Part shown: piece after piece, positions 1 to 10,673 of the stretch
Position numbering within the stretch: the stretch's first letter is position 1
How the letters are laid out: each line of letters opens with the position of its first letter
DNA from: Hydrogenophilus sp.
GTDB taxonomy: Bacteria > Pseudomonadota > Gammaproteobacteria > Burkholderiales > Thiobacillaceae
Direction of reading: 5' to 3'
Length of the DNA stretch: 33,813 nucleotides
Assembly: GCA_020725195.1 (NCBI GenBank)
Contig: DYFL01000014.1
Span: 1-33,813 of the forward strand
The notes under the pieces: model-generated
What the model was told of the DNA's origin: nothing
Databases searched by the model: none
The model's input: only the letters and a program-made list of their open reading frames with translations
Program-made: the position numbers and the translations under genes

Positions 1-712
1 CGTTCTCGTGGTGCGGGAACTGCAGGTCCTGGCCGCCGCCGTGGATGTCGAAGTGCGGGCCCAGCAGGTCCGAGCCCATGGCCGAGCACTCGATGTGCCA
101 GCCGGGGCGGCCCGGCCCCCAGGGCGAGGGCCAGGCGGGCTCGTCCGGCTTGGCCGCCTTCCAGAGCACGAAGTCCATGGGGTCGCGCTTGTTCGGGTCC
201 ACCTCGACGCGCTCGCCGGCGCGCAGGTCCTCCAGGGACTTGCCCGAGAGCCGGCCGTAGTCGGCGAACTCGCCCACGGCGTAGTAGACGTCGCCATTCG
301 GAGCCGGATAGGCGTAGCCGCGCTCGATCAGGGCCTGGATCATGGTGAGCATCTTGCCCACGTACTCGGTCGCCCGCGGCTCGTGGTCGGGGGGCAGCAC
401 GTTGAGCGCGCGTTCGTCCTCGTGCATGGCGTCGATGAAGCGCTGGGTGAGCGCCGTGTAGGGCTCGCCGTTCTCCTTGGCCCGCCGGATGATCTTGTCG
501 TCGATGTCGGTGACGTTGCGCACGTAGGTCACCTCGAACCCCGAGGCCTTGAGCCAGCGCACGACCATGTCGAAGACCACCAGCACGCGGGCGTGTCCCA
601 GGTGGCACCAGTCGTACACCGTCATGCCGCAGACGTACATGCGCACCCGGCCGGGCTCGATGGGCACGAAGGCCTGCTTTTCGCGGGCGAGGGAGTTGTA
701 GAGTTTCAGCAT
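1..712 (-). CDS. cysS: Cysteinyl-tRNA synthetase, N-terminal part (cut by window edge)
   Basis: Charges tRNA-Cys with cysteine in the cytoplasm. The reverse strand from the ATG at 712 reads [15 protein letters not shown] and stays open to the window edge, giving 237 residues of a protein that is normally about 460. Visible are [14 protein letters not shown] (residues 28-41), holding the first zinc-ligand Cys28 and the class I HLGH version of the HIGH motif at 37-40, then the nucleotide-binding region NVTDIDDKI and the WHIECSAM and [16 protein letters not shown] blocks carrying further zinc ligands. The KMSKS loop and anticodon-binding domain lie outside the window. It is divergent from recQ across 90 bp that must hold both promoters. 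Family assignment is from motifs and is very secure; incompleteness is only the window boundary. Confidence 0.97.
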   Translation of the reverse strand, partial: MLKLYNSLAREKQAFVPIEPGRVRMYVCGMTVYDWCHLGHARVLVVFDMVVRWLKASGFEVTYVRNVTDIDDKIIRRAKENGEPYTALTQRFIDAMHEDERALNVLPPDHEPRATEYVGKMLTMIQALIERGYAYPAPNGDVYYAVGEFADYGRLSGKSLEDLRAGERVEVDPNKRDPMDFVLWKAAKPDEPAWPSPWGPGRPGWHIECSAMGSDLLGPHFDIHGGGQDLQFPHHEN

Positions 713-802
713 GTGGCCTGTGACTCGGGAAAAGACGCGATTTTACAGGCAGCGACCGGCAAGGGCATGCCCCCGCCGGCCGCAATGCGATAATCCCGGC
801 CC

Positions 803-2635
<1,833 letters not shown>

Positions 2636-2646
2636 CCGTCGCGCGC

Positions 2647-2672
2647 CCTTCCCGCGCAAGCGGGAATCCAGA
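2647..2672. repeat. Short palindromic repeat, TTCCCGC/GCGGGAA type
   Basis: A perfect 7-bp stem TTCCCGC-GCAA-GCGGGAA (2649-2666) followed by TCCAG. This is the common proteobacterial 'TTCCCGCGAAAGCGGGAATCCA' style of intergenic repeat. Related sequence occurs near 29291-29315 and 33640-33711. It lies just after the recQ stop and may help end transcription, but there is no T-run. Confidence 0.6.
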
Positions 2673-2702
2673 CCATCCCCAGCAAGCCGGGACGGCCTGC
2701 CC

Positions 2703-2725
2703 GCCGGCTGGAATGGCCAGCCGGC
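2703..2725. terminator. Strong hairpin between convergent recQ and sensor kinase
   Basis: A perfect 9-bp stem GCCGGCTGG-AATGG-CCAGCCGGC sits midway in the 198-bp gap between the recQ stop and the stop of the minus-strand kinase gene. There is no U-tract on either strand, so it is not a canonical intrinsic terminator. A role in mRNA 3'-end stability or transcription ending in both directions is inference. Nothing else is recognisable in this gap. Confidence 0.4.
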
Positions 2726-2833
2726 CTCCGATGCCGCCACCGGCGAGGCGGCGAGGCCGGGCGGGTCGCGGCCGAGCTTCTCGGGCATGCCCCCGGCCGT
2801 TCGCCTGCCGCCATCCGCTGCGTGCAAGCTTCC

Positions 2834-4204
2834 TCATCGCCGCCCGCCCGCCAGGGGCAGGCGGATCTCGACGCGCAGGCCGCCGTCCGGGGCGTTCGCC
2901 GCCCAGATCTCGCCGCCGTGCCGGCGCACGGCCCGCTCGGCGATGGCCAGGCCCAGGCCGTAGCCGCCGCTGGCGCGGTCGCGCGCCTCGCCCACCCGCA
3001 CGAAGGGCTCGAAGAGGTGCGCCAGGTCCGCCTCCGGCACGCCGGGGCCGTGGTCGCGGACCTCGACCACCGCCCAGCCCGGCCGCCCGGCATCCTCCCT
3101 CAGGGCGATCTCCACCGCGCTGCCGGGTGCGGTGTACTTCATGGCGTTGCGCACCACGTTCTCGACAGCGCTGCGCAGCAGCCGCGGATCGGCCGCGACC
3201 GTCGCGGCGGCGAGCCCCCAGGTCTCGACCGTGCAGCCCCGGGCCGCGGCCTCGAAGCGGGCGTCCTCCGCCAGCGACCGCAGCAGCTGCGCCAGGTCGA
3301 CGGGCTCGCGCTGCAGCGCGTCGACGCCGGCCTCCAGGCGCGAGAGCGACAGGATCTGACCGATGAGCTCGTCCAGGCGCTCGGCCTCGCGCTCGATGCG
3401 GTCGAGCTCCTGCCCCGCGACCCCGGCCGTGCGCCGGCGCGCGAGCCCCAGGGCGACCTGCAGGCGCGCCAGCGGCGAGCGCAGCTCGTGCGAGGCATCC
3501 CGCAGGAGCTGGCGCTGGGCCCCGAACACCTGCTCCAGGCGCTCCGCCATGCGGTCGAAGGCCAGGGCGAGGTCGGCGATCTCGTCGCGGCGCCGGCCCA
3601 TGCCGGGCCCGACCCTCTGGGCCAGGTCGCCGGCGGCGAACTGCTGCGTGGCGCGGCGCAGCCGCTCCAGCGGCCGGGTGAGGGAGCGGCTCAGCAGCAG
3701 GCAGGCCAGCGCGCTCACCAGGGCGGCCACGATGAGGGGCACGGCGATCACCCGCGGGCGCTGCAGGATGCGCCCCAGGGTGATGCTCTGGAAGTCCGGC
3801 ATCAGGCGGTAGGCGGTCCCGTCCGGCAGCCGGATGGGGGTGAGGAAGCGCGGCCCCATGCGCCCCGGCGGGCCGTGCATCCGCTCCCGGTTCAGGCGCG
3901 CCGCGACGAAGGGCGGCACCGGGCGGCCGAGCAGGTCCTGGCCCTCGGCGTCGACGAGCAGGAAGGGGATGGCCTCGCGGCGGTCGAGCGCCTCCGCCCA
4001 GCGCCTCAGACCCGCCGCCCCCTCCCGCTCGGCCACCACCTGGCCCTGCTCGACGTAGCCGCGCATCCGCGCCAGGGGGGCGCCGGCCTCCTGCTGGGCG
4101 CGCAGGTGGTCCAGGTAGCTCGAGGTGGCGAACAGCAGCGCGCCGGCGAAGGCGATCAGCGCCAGCCAGAAGGTGAGGAAGATCTTCCAGAAGAGCCGGT
4201 TCAT
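2834..4204 (-). CDS. cpxA: Sensor histidine kinase, CpxA-like
   Basis: Inner-membrane sensor kinase of 456 residues, close to CpxA length. Seen in order: TM1 (about 6-28), a periplasmic sensor region (29-150), TM2 (about 151-172), a HAMP linker (173-228), the HisKA H-box RDASHELRSPLARLQ with phospho-acceptor His239, N-box VVRNAMKYT (Asn353), G1 DHGPGVP (384-390), F-box LFEPFVR and G2 GYGLGLA (414-420). The GRRR-DEIADLALAFDRMA stretch is typical of CpxA/RstB-type HAMP domains. It follows the response regulator gene by 73 bp and is presumably co-transcribed. Naming as cpxA rests on gene order (kinase, regulator, divergent Spy/CpxP-like gene) and the CpxR-type box; the RstB branch is the main alternative. 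Confidence 0.8.
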   Translation of the reverse strand: MNRLFWKIFLTFWLALIAFAGALLFATSSYLDHLRAQQEAGAPLARMRGYVEQGQVVAEREGAAGLRRWAEALDRREAIPFLLVDAEGQDLLGRPVPPFVAARLNRERMHGPPGRMGPRFLTPIRLPDGTAYRLMPDFQSITLGRILQRPRVIAVPLIVAALVSALACLLLSRSLTRPLERLRRATQQFAAGDLAQRVGPGMGRRRDEIADLALAFDRMAERLEQVFGAQRQLLRDASHELRSPLARLQVALGLARRRTAGVAGQELDRIEREAERLDELIGQILSLSRLEAGVDALQREPVDLAQLLRSLAEDARFEAAARGCTVETWGLAAATVAADPRLLRSAVENVVRNAMKYTAPGSAVEIALREDAGRPGWAVVEVRDHGPGVPEADLAHLFEPFVRVGEARDRASGGYGLGLAIAERAVRRHGGEIWAANAPDGGLRVEIRLPLAGGRR

Positions 4205-4277
4205 CTCAGGCCGCGGAGGAACGCAGGGCAGGCCTGCTGGCGCGCCGCGGCGGAAAGGCAGGCGACGGGCGCATGGC

Positions 4278-4961
4278 TCAGGCCTCCGGCCGGCAGTAGA
4301 GGTAGCCGACCCCGCGCACGGTGCGGATGCGCTCCTCGCCGTCCGGCGGGGGGCCGAGCTTGCGGCGCAGGCTGCTGATGTGCATGTCCAGGCTGCGGTC
4401 GTAGCGGCTCAGCTTGCGCCCCAGGGCGCGCTCGCAGAGCTCCGCCTTGGCGACCACGCGGCCGGCCTCGCGCAGCAGGACCTCCAGGACGCTGAACTCG
4501 GCGCCGGTCACGGGCACCGGCCGGCCGCCGCAGGCCACGGTGCGGGTGCCGGTGTGCAGCACGAGGTCGTCCAGCCCCACCGTCGCTGCCTCGCGGCGGG
4601 CCTCCGCGCGCCGCAGGATGGCCCGCATCCGCGCCACCAGCACGCGCGGATTGCAGGGCTTCGCCAGATAGTCGTCCGCGCCCAGCTCCAGGCCGACGAT
4701 GCTGTCCACGTCCTCGCCGCGGGCGGTGAGCATCAGCACCGGCAGCGCCGACACCGCGCGCAGGCCGCGCAGCACGTCGAAGCCGTTGAGCCCCGGCATC
4801 ATCACGTCGAGCACCAGCAGGTCGTAGGGCCGGGCCCGCGCCAGGTCCAGCGCGGCCTGGCCGTCGTGGGCGAGCTCGACCTCGAAGCCCTCGCCGCCGA
4901 GGTAGTCGGCCAGCATCTCGCACAGCTCGATATCGTCGTCCGCCAGCAATACGCGCGCCAT
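4278..4961 (-). CDS. cpxR: OmpR-family response regulator, CpxR-like
   Basis: A 227-residue DNA-binding response regulator. The receiver domain (1-115) has acidic residues DDD (8-10), phospho-acceptor Asp52 in LVLDVMMPG, Thr79 in LMLTARG and Lys101 in YLAKPCNPRVL. The NPRVL phrase is characteristic of CpxR-type receivers. The C-terminal winged helix (about 130-224) ends with the recognition-helix block SRYDRSLDMHISSLRRKLG and RTVRGVGYLY. The ATG at 4961 is preceded by GGAAAGGACG, a good ribosome binding site. It is the first gene of a two-gene minus-strand operon with the kinase. Divergent transcription from the Spy/CpxP-like gene over a TTTAC repeat box suggests it controls both directions. 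Confidence 0.85.
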   Translation of the reverse strand: MARVLLADDDIELCEMLADYLGGEGFEVELAHDGQAALDLARARPYDLLVLDVMMPGLNGFDVLRGLRAVSALPVLMLTARGEDVDSIVGLELGADDYLAKPCNPRVLVARMRAILRRAEARREAATVGLDDLVLHTGTRTVACGGRPVPVTGAEFSVLEVLLREAGRVVAKAELCERALGRKLSRYDRSLDMHISSLRRKLGPPPDGEERIRTVRGVGYLYCRPEA

Positions 4962-5047
4962 CGTCCTTTCCGCATCCGGGCGGGCAGTCTGCCCATGGCC
5001 CTCACTATTCCAAAATCCCCGGCCCGGATACAGCGCTTCCGGACCCC

Positions 5048-5083
5048 TTTACACAACTTTACCCTGCCCCGACCCAACTTTAC
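5048..5083. promoter_or_regulatory. CpxR-type operator with three TTTAC half-sites
   Basis: TTTAC at 5048-5052 and 5058-5062 are separated by exactly 5 bp; read on the other strand this is GTAAA-GTTGT-GTAAA, matching the CpxR consensus GTAAA-N5-GTAAA. A third TTTAC lies at 5079-5083, and the longer phrase CAACTTTAC is repeated at 5054-5062 and 5075-5083, 21 bp apart (two helical turns). The box lies 74 bp before the Spy/CpxP-like start and 87 bp from the divergent cpxR-like start, placed to serve both promoters. Sequence match is direct; regulation is inference from the OmpR/CpxR family. Confidence 0.75.
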
Positions 5084-5156
5084 GGGGGCCGCCCCTATCC
5101 TGGAATCGCACCGTGCCTCCGCACGGACATTCGGCAAACGGACAAGGAGCAGACAG

Positions 5157-5636
5157 ATGAAACCCTATGTGAAGACCCTGATGATCGGCGCCCTCCTGAC
5201 CAGCGGCGTGGCCGTGGCGGCCCCGTTCGGCGGCCCGCCGCAAGGCGGCTACGGCTGCGGCATGGGCGGCGCGCAGCGCATGATGGGCGCGGGCACGGAC
5301 ATGGGCCCCCGCTACGAGCGCATGGCCGAGCGGCTCGGGCTCAGCGCGGAACAGCGCACCGCGGTGCGCCAGACGCTCGACCAGGCCGCCCCCCGGATGC
5401 GCGAGCTGAAGGAGGCGATGCGGAGCAAGCGCCAGGAGCTGCGCACGATCGCCCAGGGCGGCCCGGCCGACGAGGCCCAGGTGCGCAGGCTCGCCCGGGA
5501 ACAGGGCGAGCTCAAGGCGGAGATGATCCTCCAGCGCCAGAGGCTCGCCGGCGAGATCGACAAGGTCCTCACCGACGCCCAGCGCGAAGAGCTCAAGCAG
5601 ATGCGCGGCCGGATGGGGCCCCGCTTCCGGGGCTGA
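5157..5636 (+). CDS. Spy/CpxP-family periplasmic protein
   Basis: A 159-residue exported helical protein. An N-terminal signal peptide (MKPYVKTLMIGALLTSGVAV, cleavage near AVAA-PFGG, about residue 22) is followed by a Gly/Met-rich linker and a long amphipathic helical region. Two LTxxQ-type motifs typical of Spy/CpxP are present: LSAEQ (62-66) and LTDAQ (138-142). Charged residues KSKRQELRTI and LAREQGELKAEM suggest the curved helical cradle of the family. The ATG at 5157 was chosen because it begins the signal peptide and follows AAGGAGCAG. The frame is open further upstream, but only across the regulatory region. In the family such proteins act as envelope chaperones or as feedback inhibitors of CpxA; the divergent Cpx-like operon fits either. 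Confidence 0.85.
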   Translation: MKPYVKTLMIGALLTSGVAVAAPFGGPPQGGYGCGMGGAQRMMGAGTDMGPRYERMAERLGLSAEQRTAVRQTLDQAAPRMRELKEAMRSKRQELRTIAQGGPADEAQVRRLAREQGELKAEMILQRQRLAGEIDKVLTDAQREELKQMRGRMGPRFRG

Positions 5637-5646
5637 AGGGCGGTCA

Positions 5647-5686
5647 GGCCGGGGCCGCCGTCCGTCCGCGACGGCAGACCCCGGCC
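5647..5686 (+). terminator. Long GC-rich hairpin after the Spy/CpxP-like gene
   Basis: Two nested stems: outer GGCCGGGG (5647-5654) with CCCCGGCC (5679-5686), inner GCCGTC (5657-5662) with GACGGC (5670-5675). It starts 10 bp after the stop codon. There is no T-run, so Rho-independent termination is uncertain. The rest of the 261-bp gap to the efflux operon (5687-5897) shows no gene; TCTGCGTTCATCCGCGGAT near 5831 resembles a fragment of the 28081-28122 repeat. Confidence 0.5.
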
Positions 5687-5897
5687 CGGGGGGCTAACAT
5701 GAACTATCGCCTGCCCCCGGCGTGCGGCAACAGGGCGTATCCGCTGCGCGGCGCAGGCCTGCCGGCATCTGCCCGGGCACTCGGAGGGCGATCCGGCATG
5801 GCCTGACGGCGCATCGGACCCCGGGGCCCTGTCTGCGTTCATCCGCGGATGCGGGGTTACAGGAGGGGATGCCGGGGATACGGACCACAGGGAGGCC

Positions 5898-7355
5898 ATG
5901 CATCGAGATCACGAGACCGAAGCCGCGCGCGTTCCCCGAGCCCGAACGGGTCCGGGGATCGCCATCGCCGCGCTCGTCCTCGCCGGCTGCGCGGCCGTGG
6001 GCCCGGACTACCGGGCGCCGGAGCCCGCCCTGCCCGCCCAGTGGCAGGGGCCCCACGAGGCGGGCGGGCGTGAGGCCGCCGCCCTCGCGCAGTGGTGGCG
6101 CCTGTTCGCCGACCCGGTGCTCGACGGCCTCGTCGAGGACGCCCTCGCCGCCAATACCGACCTCAACGCCGCGCGCGCCCAGCTGCGCGAGGCGCGCGCC
6201 CGCCGCGACCTGGCCCGCGCCGGCCTGGGGCCCGCGGTCACCGCCTCGGGTACCGCCAGCCGCATCGAGGGCAGCGCCGAGACCGGCAGCGGCGCGGCGC
6301 GCGAACTCTACAGCGCCGGCTTCGACGCGAGCTGGGAGCCGGACGTCTTCGGCGGCGCGCGCCGCGGCCTGGAGGCGGCCGAGGCCGACCTGGGGGCGAG
6401 CGCGGAGACCCTGCGCGACACCCGCGTGAGCCTCGCGGCCGAGGTGGCGCGCAACTACGTGGAGCTGCGCACCGGCGAGCGGCGCCTCGCCATCGCCGAG
6501 GCCAGCCTGGCCGCGCAGGCCGAGACCCACGACCTGACCCGCTGGCGCCGCGAGGCCGGGCTCGTCTCGGAGCTGGACGAGACCCAGGCGCGCACCCTGC
6601 TGGAGCAGACCCGGGCCGGCCTGCCCGCCCTGCGCACCGCCATCGTCGAGGCCCGCCACCGCCTCGCCCTGCTGCTCGCCCGCCCGCCCGGCGAGGTGGA
6701 TGCGCGGCTGCAGGCCACCGGCACTATCCCGGGCGCCGCGGACCGGGTGGCGACGGGCATCCCCGCCGACACCCTGCGCAGCCGGCCCGACGTGCGCGCC
6801 GCCGAGCGCCGTCTGGCGGCGCAGACCGCCCGCCTGGGCGAGGCCGAGGCGGCCCGCTACCCGAGCTTCCGGCTCACGGGCTCCCTGGGCCTGGAGGCCC
6901 TGGCCCTGGACCGGCTCTTCAGCGGCAACGCCGGTACCCATGCGCTGCTCGCGGGGATCACCGCGCCCGTCTTCGACGCCGGCCGCATCCGCAGCAACAT
7001 CGCCGTGCAGGACGCGCGCCTGGAGCAGGCCCGCCTGGGCTACGAGGCCGCCGTGCTGGCGGCGCTCCATGACGTGGAGAACGCCCTCGTCGCGCTGGCC
7101 CACAGCGGCCAGCGCCGGCAGGAGCTGGCCCGGGCCACCGCCTCGGCGCGGCTCGCCTGGCAGATCGCCCAGCACCGCTATGCCGCCGGCCTGGCCGACT
7201 TCCAGTCGGTGCTCGACAGCCAGCGCACCCTGCTCGGCCTCGAGGACCAGCTCGCCGGCGTCACGGGCGAGCACAGCGCCGGCCAGATCCGGCTCTACAA
7301 GGCCCTGGGCGGCGGCTGGACGCCCGAGGCCGCCCTGCCCGAGGAGCCCGCGTGA
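5898..7355 (+). CDS. Outer-membrane efflux lipoprotein, NodT/TolC family
   Basis: Outer-membrane channel of a tripartite exporter, 485 residues. The N-terminus carries a lipoprotein signal with lipobox L28-A29-G30-C31, so Cys31 is the expected lipid-modified residue, followed by AAVGPDYRAPEPALPAQW, the usual NodT-family start. Two OEP repeats follow (about 60-260 and 275-470), rich in Ala/Leu/Arg heptads; the phrase RPDVRAAERRLAAQTARLGEAEAARYPSF is diagnostic. The ATG at 5898 gives a somewhat long n-region before the hydrophobic core (IAIAALVLAGC); a GGGAGG stretch lies just upstream. The stop overlaps the next start (GTGA), showing coupling to the MacA-like adaptor. Confidence 0.92.
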   Translation: MHRDHETEAARVPRARTGPGIAIAALVLAGCAAVGPDYRAPEPALPAQWQGPHEAGGREAAALAQWWRLFADPVLDGLVEDALAANTDLNAARAQLREARARRDLARAGLGPAVTASGTASRIEGSAETGSGAARELYSAGFDASWEPDVFGGARRGLEAAEADLGASAETLRDTRVSLAAEVARNYVELRTGERRLAIAEASLAAQAETHDLTRWRREAGLVSELDETQARTLLEQTRAGLPALRTAIVEARHRLALLLARPPGEVDARLQATGTIPGAADRVATGIPADTLRSRPDVRAAERRLAAQTARLGEAEAARYPSFRLTGSLGLEALALDRLFSGNAGTHALLAGITAPVFDAGRIRSNIAVQDARLEQARLGYEAAVLAALHDVENALVALAHSGQRRQELARATASARLAWQIAQHRYAAGLADFQSVLDSQRTLLGLEDQLAGVTGEHSAGQIRLYKALGGGWTPEAALPEEPA

Positions 7356-8644
7356 ACACCCCCCGGACCCCGCCCGGCGACAAGGCCGCCGAGCTCGAAC
7401 GCCTGCTGGCCGGCGGCGGCCGCCTGGCGCGCTGGCGCCGCTGGGCGGCCGCGGCGGCCGCGCTGTTCCTGCTCGCCGGGCTGGGCTATCTCCTCCTGCG
7501 CGGCGAGCGCGACGCCGCGCCCCGCTACCGCACCGAGCCGGCCGCCGTCGGCGATCTGGTGGTCAGGGTCTCCGCCACCGGCAACCTGCAGCCCATCAAC
7601 CAGGTGGACGTGGGCAGCGAACTGTCCGGCATCGTCGACACCGTGTACGTGGACGACAACGACCGGGTGCAGCGGGGCCAGGTCCTGGCCCGGCTGGACC
7701 TCGCCAAGCTCAGGGACGCGGTGGCGAGGTCCCGCGCCGTCCTGGCCGCGGCCGAGGCCCAGGTGCTGCAGGCGCAGGCCACGGCGGCGGAGGCCCGGGC
7801 CGCCCTGGCGCGCTTCCGGCAGGCGGCCGAGCTCTCCGGCGGCAAGGTGCCGTCCAAGACCGAGCTGGACGCCGCCGAGGCGAGCCTGAAACGGGCCGAG
7901 GCCAGCGAGGCGAGCGCCCGGGCGAGCGTGATCCAGGCTCGGGCTACGCTGCAGTCGGACGAGACCAACCTGGCCAAGGCCCACATCCGCTCGCCCATCG
8001 ACGGCGTGGTGCTGGCCAGGAAGGTCGAGCCGGGCCAGACCGTGGCCGCGACCTTCCAGGCCCCCGTGCTCTTCACCCTGGCCGAGGACCTGGCGCAGAT
8101 GGAGCTGCGGGTGGATGTGGACGAGGCCGACGTGGGCCGGGTCGAGGTGGCGCAGCAGGCCGAATTCGGCGTCGACGCCTGGCCCGCCCGCCGCTACGCC
8201 GCGGTCATCACCCGGGTGGGCTACGGCGCCCAGGTCAAGGACGGGGTGGTGTCCTACCCCGCCGTGCTCCGGGTGGACAACGCCGACCTCAGCCTGCGCC
8301 CGGGCATGACCGCCACCGCCGAGATCACCACCCTCACCCGGGAAGGCGTCCTGCTGGTGCCCAACGCCGCCCTGCGCTTCATCCCCCCGACCGCGCCCGG
8401 CGTGCAGAAGCAGCGGGGCGGCAGCCTGCTGGACGCCCTGATGCCGCGCCCGCCCCGCCCCGCCCCGAGGCCGCCCGAGCCGGCCAGGGAGGCCGAGCGG
8501 CGCGTCTGGGTGCTGCGCGACGGCGAGCCGGTGCCGGTGCCGGTGCAGACCGGGGCCAGCGACGGCCGCATGACCGAGATCGTCGGCGGCGAGCTGCGCG
8601 CCGGCATGGAGATCATCACCGAGGCCCTGGGCACCCGACCATGA
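7352..8644 (+). CDS. macA: MacA-like periplasmic adaptor (membrane fusion protein)
   Basis: A 430-residue HlyD/MacA-type adaptor linking the inner-membrane ABC pump to the outer-membrane factor. A single N-terminal TM (about 31-49) anchors it. Then come the first lipoyl half ([30 protein letters not shown]), an Ala/Glu/Arg-rich coiled-coil hairpin (about 110-205), the second lipoyl half ([19 protein letters not shown]), a beta-barrel domain and a membrane-proximal domain. A Pro/Arg-rich insert at about 361-376 ([19 protein letters not shown]) is unusual. The start is GTG at 7352, inside the stop of the preceding gene; the stop TGA overlaps the ATG of the ATPase gene. macA is used in the family sense; the substrate is unknown. 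Confidence 0.88.
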   Translation: MNTPRTPPGDKAAELERLLAGGGRLARWRRWAAAAAALFLLAGLGYLLLRGERDAAPRYRTEPAAVGDLVVRVSATGNLQPINQVDVGSELSGIVDTVYVDDNDRVQRGQVLARLDLAKLRDAVARSRAVLAAAEAQVLQAQATAAEARAALARFRQAAELSGGKVPSKTELDAAEASLKRAEASEASARASVIQARATLQSDETNLAKAHIRSPIDGVVLARKVEPGQTVAATFQAPVLFTLAEDLAQMELRVDVDEADVGRVEVAQQAEFGVDAWPARRYAAVITRVGYGAQVKDGVVSYPAVLRVDNADLSLRPGMTATAEITTLTREGVLLVPNAALRFIPPTAPGVQKQRGGSLLDALMPRPPRPAPRPPEPAREAERRVWVLRDGEPVPVPVQTGASDGRMTEIVGGELRAGMEIITEALGTRP

Positions 8645-9405
8645 ACCAGACGGCGCGCCCGGCCATGACCGAAGAGCTCATCCGGCTCTCGGGCATCACC
8701 AAGACCTACGGCCGGGGCCAGGCCGCCATCCAGGCCGTGCGCGGCGTGGACCTCGCCATCGGGGAGGGCGAGTTCGTCGCCGTCATGGGCCCCAGCGGCT
8801 CGGGCAAGTCCACCGTGATGAACATCCTCGGCTGCCTGGACACCCCCACCAGCGGCAGCTACCGCTTCCAGGGCGTGCAGGTGGAAAGGCTCACCCGCGA
8901 CCAGCGCGCGCTGCTGCGCCGGCACTACCTGGGCTTCGTGTTCCAGGGCTACAACCTGCTCGCGCGCACCACCGCCCTGGAAAACGTGGAGCTGCCGCTC
9001 ATCTACCGGGGCGAGGCCGCCGCCGAGCGCCACGCCGCGGCCCGGGCAGCCCTGGAGCAGGTGGGCCTGGCCGGCTGGGAGGACCACACCCCGGGCGAGC
9101 TCTCGGGCGGCCAGCAGCAGCGGGTGGCCATCGCCCGCGCCGTCGTCACCCGCCCCGCCGTGCTGCTCGCCGACGAACCCACCGGCAACCTCGACACCCG
9201 CACCAGCCGCGAGATCATGGACCTGATCGGCAGCCTCAACCGGGACCGCGGGCTGACCGTGCTCATGGTGACCCACGAGCCCGACATGGCCGCCTATGCG
9301 CAGCGCATCGTGCGCTTCGTCGACGGCCGCGTGGAGAGCGACCTGCGTCCCCCGCCCCCCGCCCCGCCCCCGCCTGCGGGGGAGGGGGGCACCGAGGCCG
9401 CCTGA
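8641..9405 (+). CDS. MacB/LolD-type ABC transporter ATPase
   Basis: Cytoplasmic nucleotide-binding subunit of 254 residues. Walker [10 protein letters not shown] (50-58), Q-loop FVFQGYNLL (99-107), ABC signature [14 protein letters not shown] (154-167), Walker [13 protein letters not shown] (174-185) and H-loop VTHEPD are all intact. The PTGNLD form is typical of the MacB/LolD/FtsE group. The C-terminus has an odd Pro-rich tail ([14 protein letters not shown]) after the conserved domain. ATG at 8641 overlaps the adaptor stop; an internal ATG ([10 protein letters not shown], 8665) is a possible alternative start. The stop shares one base with the next start (TGATG). In E. coli MacB this domain is fused to the permease; here it is a separate gene. 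Confidence 0.93.
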   Translation: MNQTARPAMTEELIRLSGITKTYGRGQAAIQAVRGVDLAIGEGEFVAVMGPSGSGKSTVMNILGCLDTPTSGSYRFQGVQVERLTRDQRALLRRHYLGFVFQGYNLLARTTALENVELPLIYRGEAAAERHAAARAALEQVGLAGWEDHTPGELSGGQQQRVAIARAVVTRPAVLLADEPTGNLDTRTSREIMDLIGSLNRDRGLTVLMVTHEPDMAAYAQRIVRFVDGRVESDLRPPPPAPPPPAGEGGTEAA

Positions 9406-10607
9406 TGCTCTGGAACACCCTCTTGCTCGCCCTGCGGGCGATCCGGCGCAACCTCATGCGCTCCTTCCTCACCGTCCTCGGCATCGTCATCGGCGTGGCC
9501 GCCGTGATCACCATGGTCACCCTGGGCCGCGGCGCCACCCAGGCGGTCGCCGACCAGATCGCCAGCATGGGCAGCAACCTGCTCATCGTGCTGCCCGGCC
9601 AGCGCTTCGGCCCCGGCATCTCCGGCGCACCGTTCTTCAGGGTGGCCGACGCGGAGGCCATCCGCAGCCAGATCGGCGCCGCCGATGCGGTCGCCGCCGT
9701 GGCCAGCAGGGTCGCGACCACCGTCTACCAGGCCCGCAACTGGTCCACCGTGGTCACCGGCAGCAGCGACGAATACTTCCGGGCCGGCAACTGGCAGCTC
9801 GCCGCCGGGCGCAGCTTCACCGAGGCCGAGGAGCGGGCCGGCAAGGCGGTGTGCGTCATCGGCGAGACGGTGCGCGAAAGGCTCTTCGGCCGCCAGGACC
9901 CCGTGGGCAGCGAGATCCGCGTCCGCCAGTTCGCCTGCGAGGTGATCGGCCTGCTCGCCGCCAAGGGCCAGTCGGCCATGGGCTCGGACCAGGACGACAC
10001 CGTGGTCATGCCCCTGCGCACCGTGCAGCGCCGGCTCACGGGCAGCACCGACGTCAACCGCCTGATGATCGCGGTGCGGGAGGGCGCCTCCATCGACGCG
10101 GTCCAGGACCAGACCGTCCGGCTCATGCGCGAGCGGCGCAACATCGGCGCGAACGAGGAGGACGACTTCCGGGTCATGGACACCCGGCAGATCGCCGAGA
10201 CGCTGACCGGCACCACCCGCATCCTCACCCTGCTGCTCGGGGCGGTGGCCGCGGTGAGCCTGCTGGTGGGCGGCATTGGCATCATGAACATCATGCTGGT
10301 GTCGGTCACCGAGCGCACCCGCGAGATCGGCATCCGCCTCGCCATCGGGGCGCTGGAGCGGGAGGTGCTGCTGCAGTTCCTGATCGAGGCGGTGGTGCTC
10401 GCCAGCCTGGGCGGGATCGTCGGCATCGCGCTCGCCACCGCGGCCTCCGTCTTCCTCGCCGGCCTCATGCAGGTGCCCTACCTCTTCGACCCGGCCATCA
10501 ACCTGGTGTCCTTCCTCTTCTCCGCGGCCATCGGCGTGATCTTCGGCTACTTCCCCGCGCGCCGGGCGGCGCGGCTCGACCCCATCGAGGCGCTGCGGCA
10601 CGAGTAG
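9405..10607 (+). CDS. MacB-type ABC transporter permease
   Basis: A 400-residue inner-membrane subunit with MacB/FtsX topology: TM1 (about 20-42, [21 protein letters not shown]), a large periplasmic MacB_PCD domain (about 45-265), and three C-terminal TMs (about 270-297, 325-352, 360-385). Family motifs are intact: [56 protein letters not shown] and the end [21 protein letters not shown]. It completes a MacAB-TolC-like mechanotransmission pump with the three preceding genes. Such pumps export antibiotics, peptides or siderophores; the substrate cannot be told here. All four genes overlap by 1-4 bp, so expression is probably tightly coupled. Confidence 0.93.
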   Translation: MLWNTLLLALRAIRRNLMRSFLTVLGIVIGVAAVITMVTLGRGATQAVADQIASMGSNLLIVLPGQRFGPGISGAPFFRVADAEAIRSQIGAADAVAAVASRVATTVYQARNWSTVVTGSSDEYFRAGNWQLAAGRSFTEAEERAGKAVCVIGETVRERLFGRQDPVGSEIRVRQFACEVIGLLAAKGQSAMGSDQDDTVVMPLRTVQRRLTGSTDVNRLMIAVREGASIDAVQDQTVRLMRERRNIGANEEDDFRVMDTRQIAETLTGTTRILTLLLGAVAAVSLLVGGIGIMNIMLVSVTERTREIGIRLAIGALEREVLLQFLIEAVVLASLGGIVGIALATAASVFLAGLMQVPYLFDPAINLVSFLFSAAIGVIFGYFPARRAARLDPIEALRHE

Positions 10608-10673
10608 CCGAAGCGGGGGCGGGGCGTTCGTTATATAGTGAAAAACCGGAAACCCCATGGAGGCCGCCGGATC

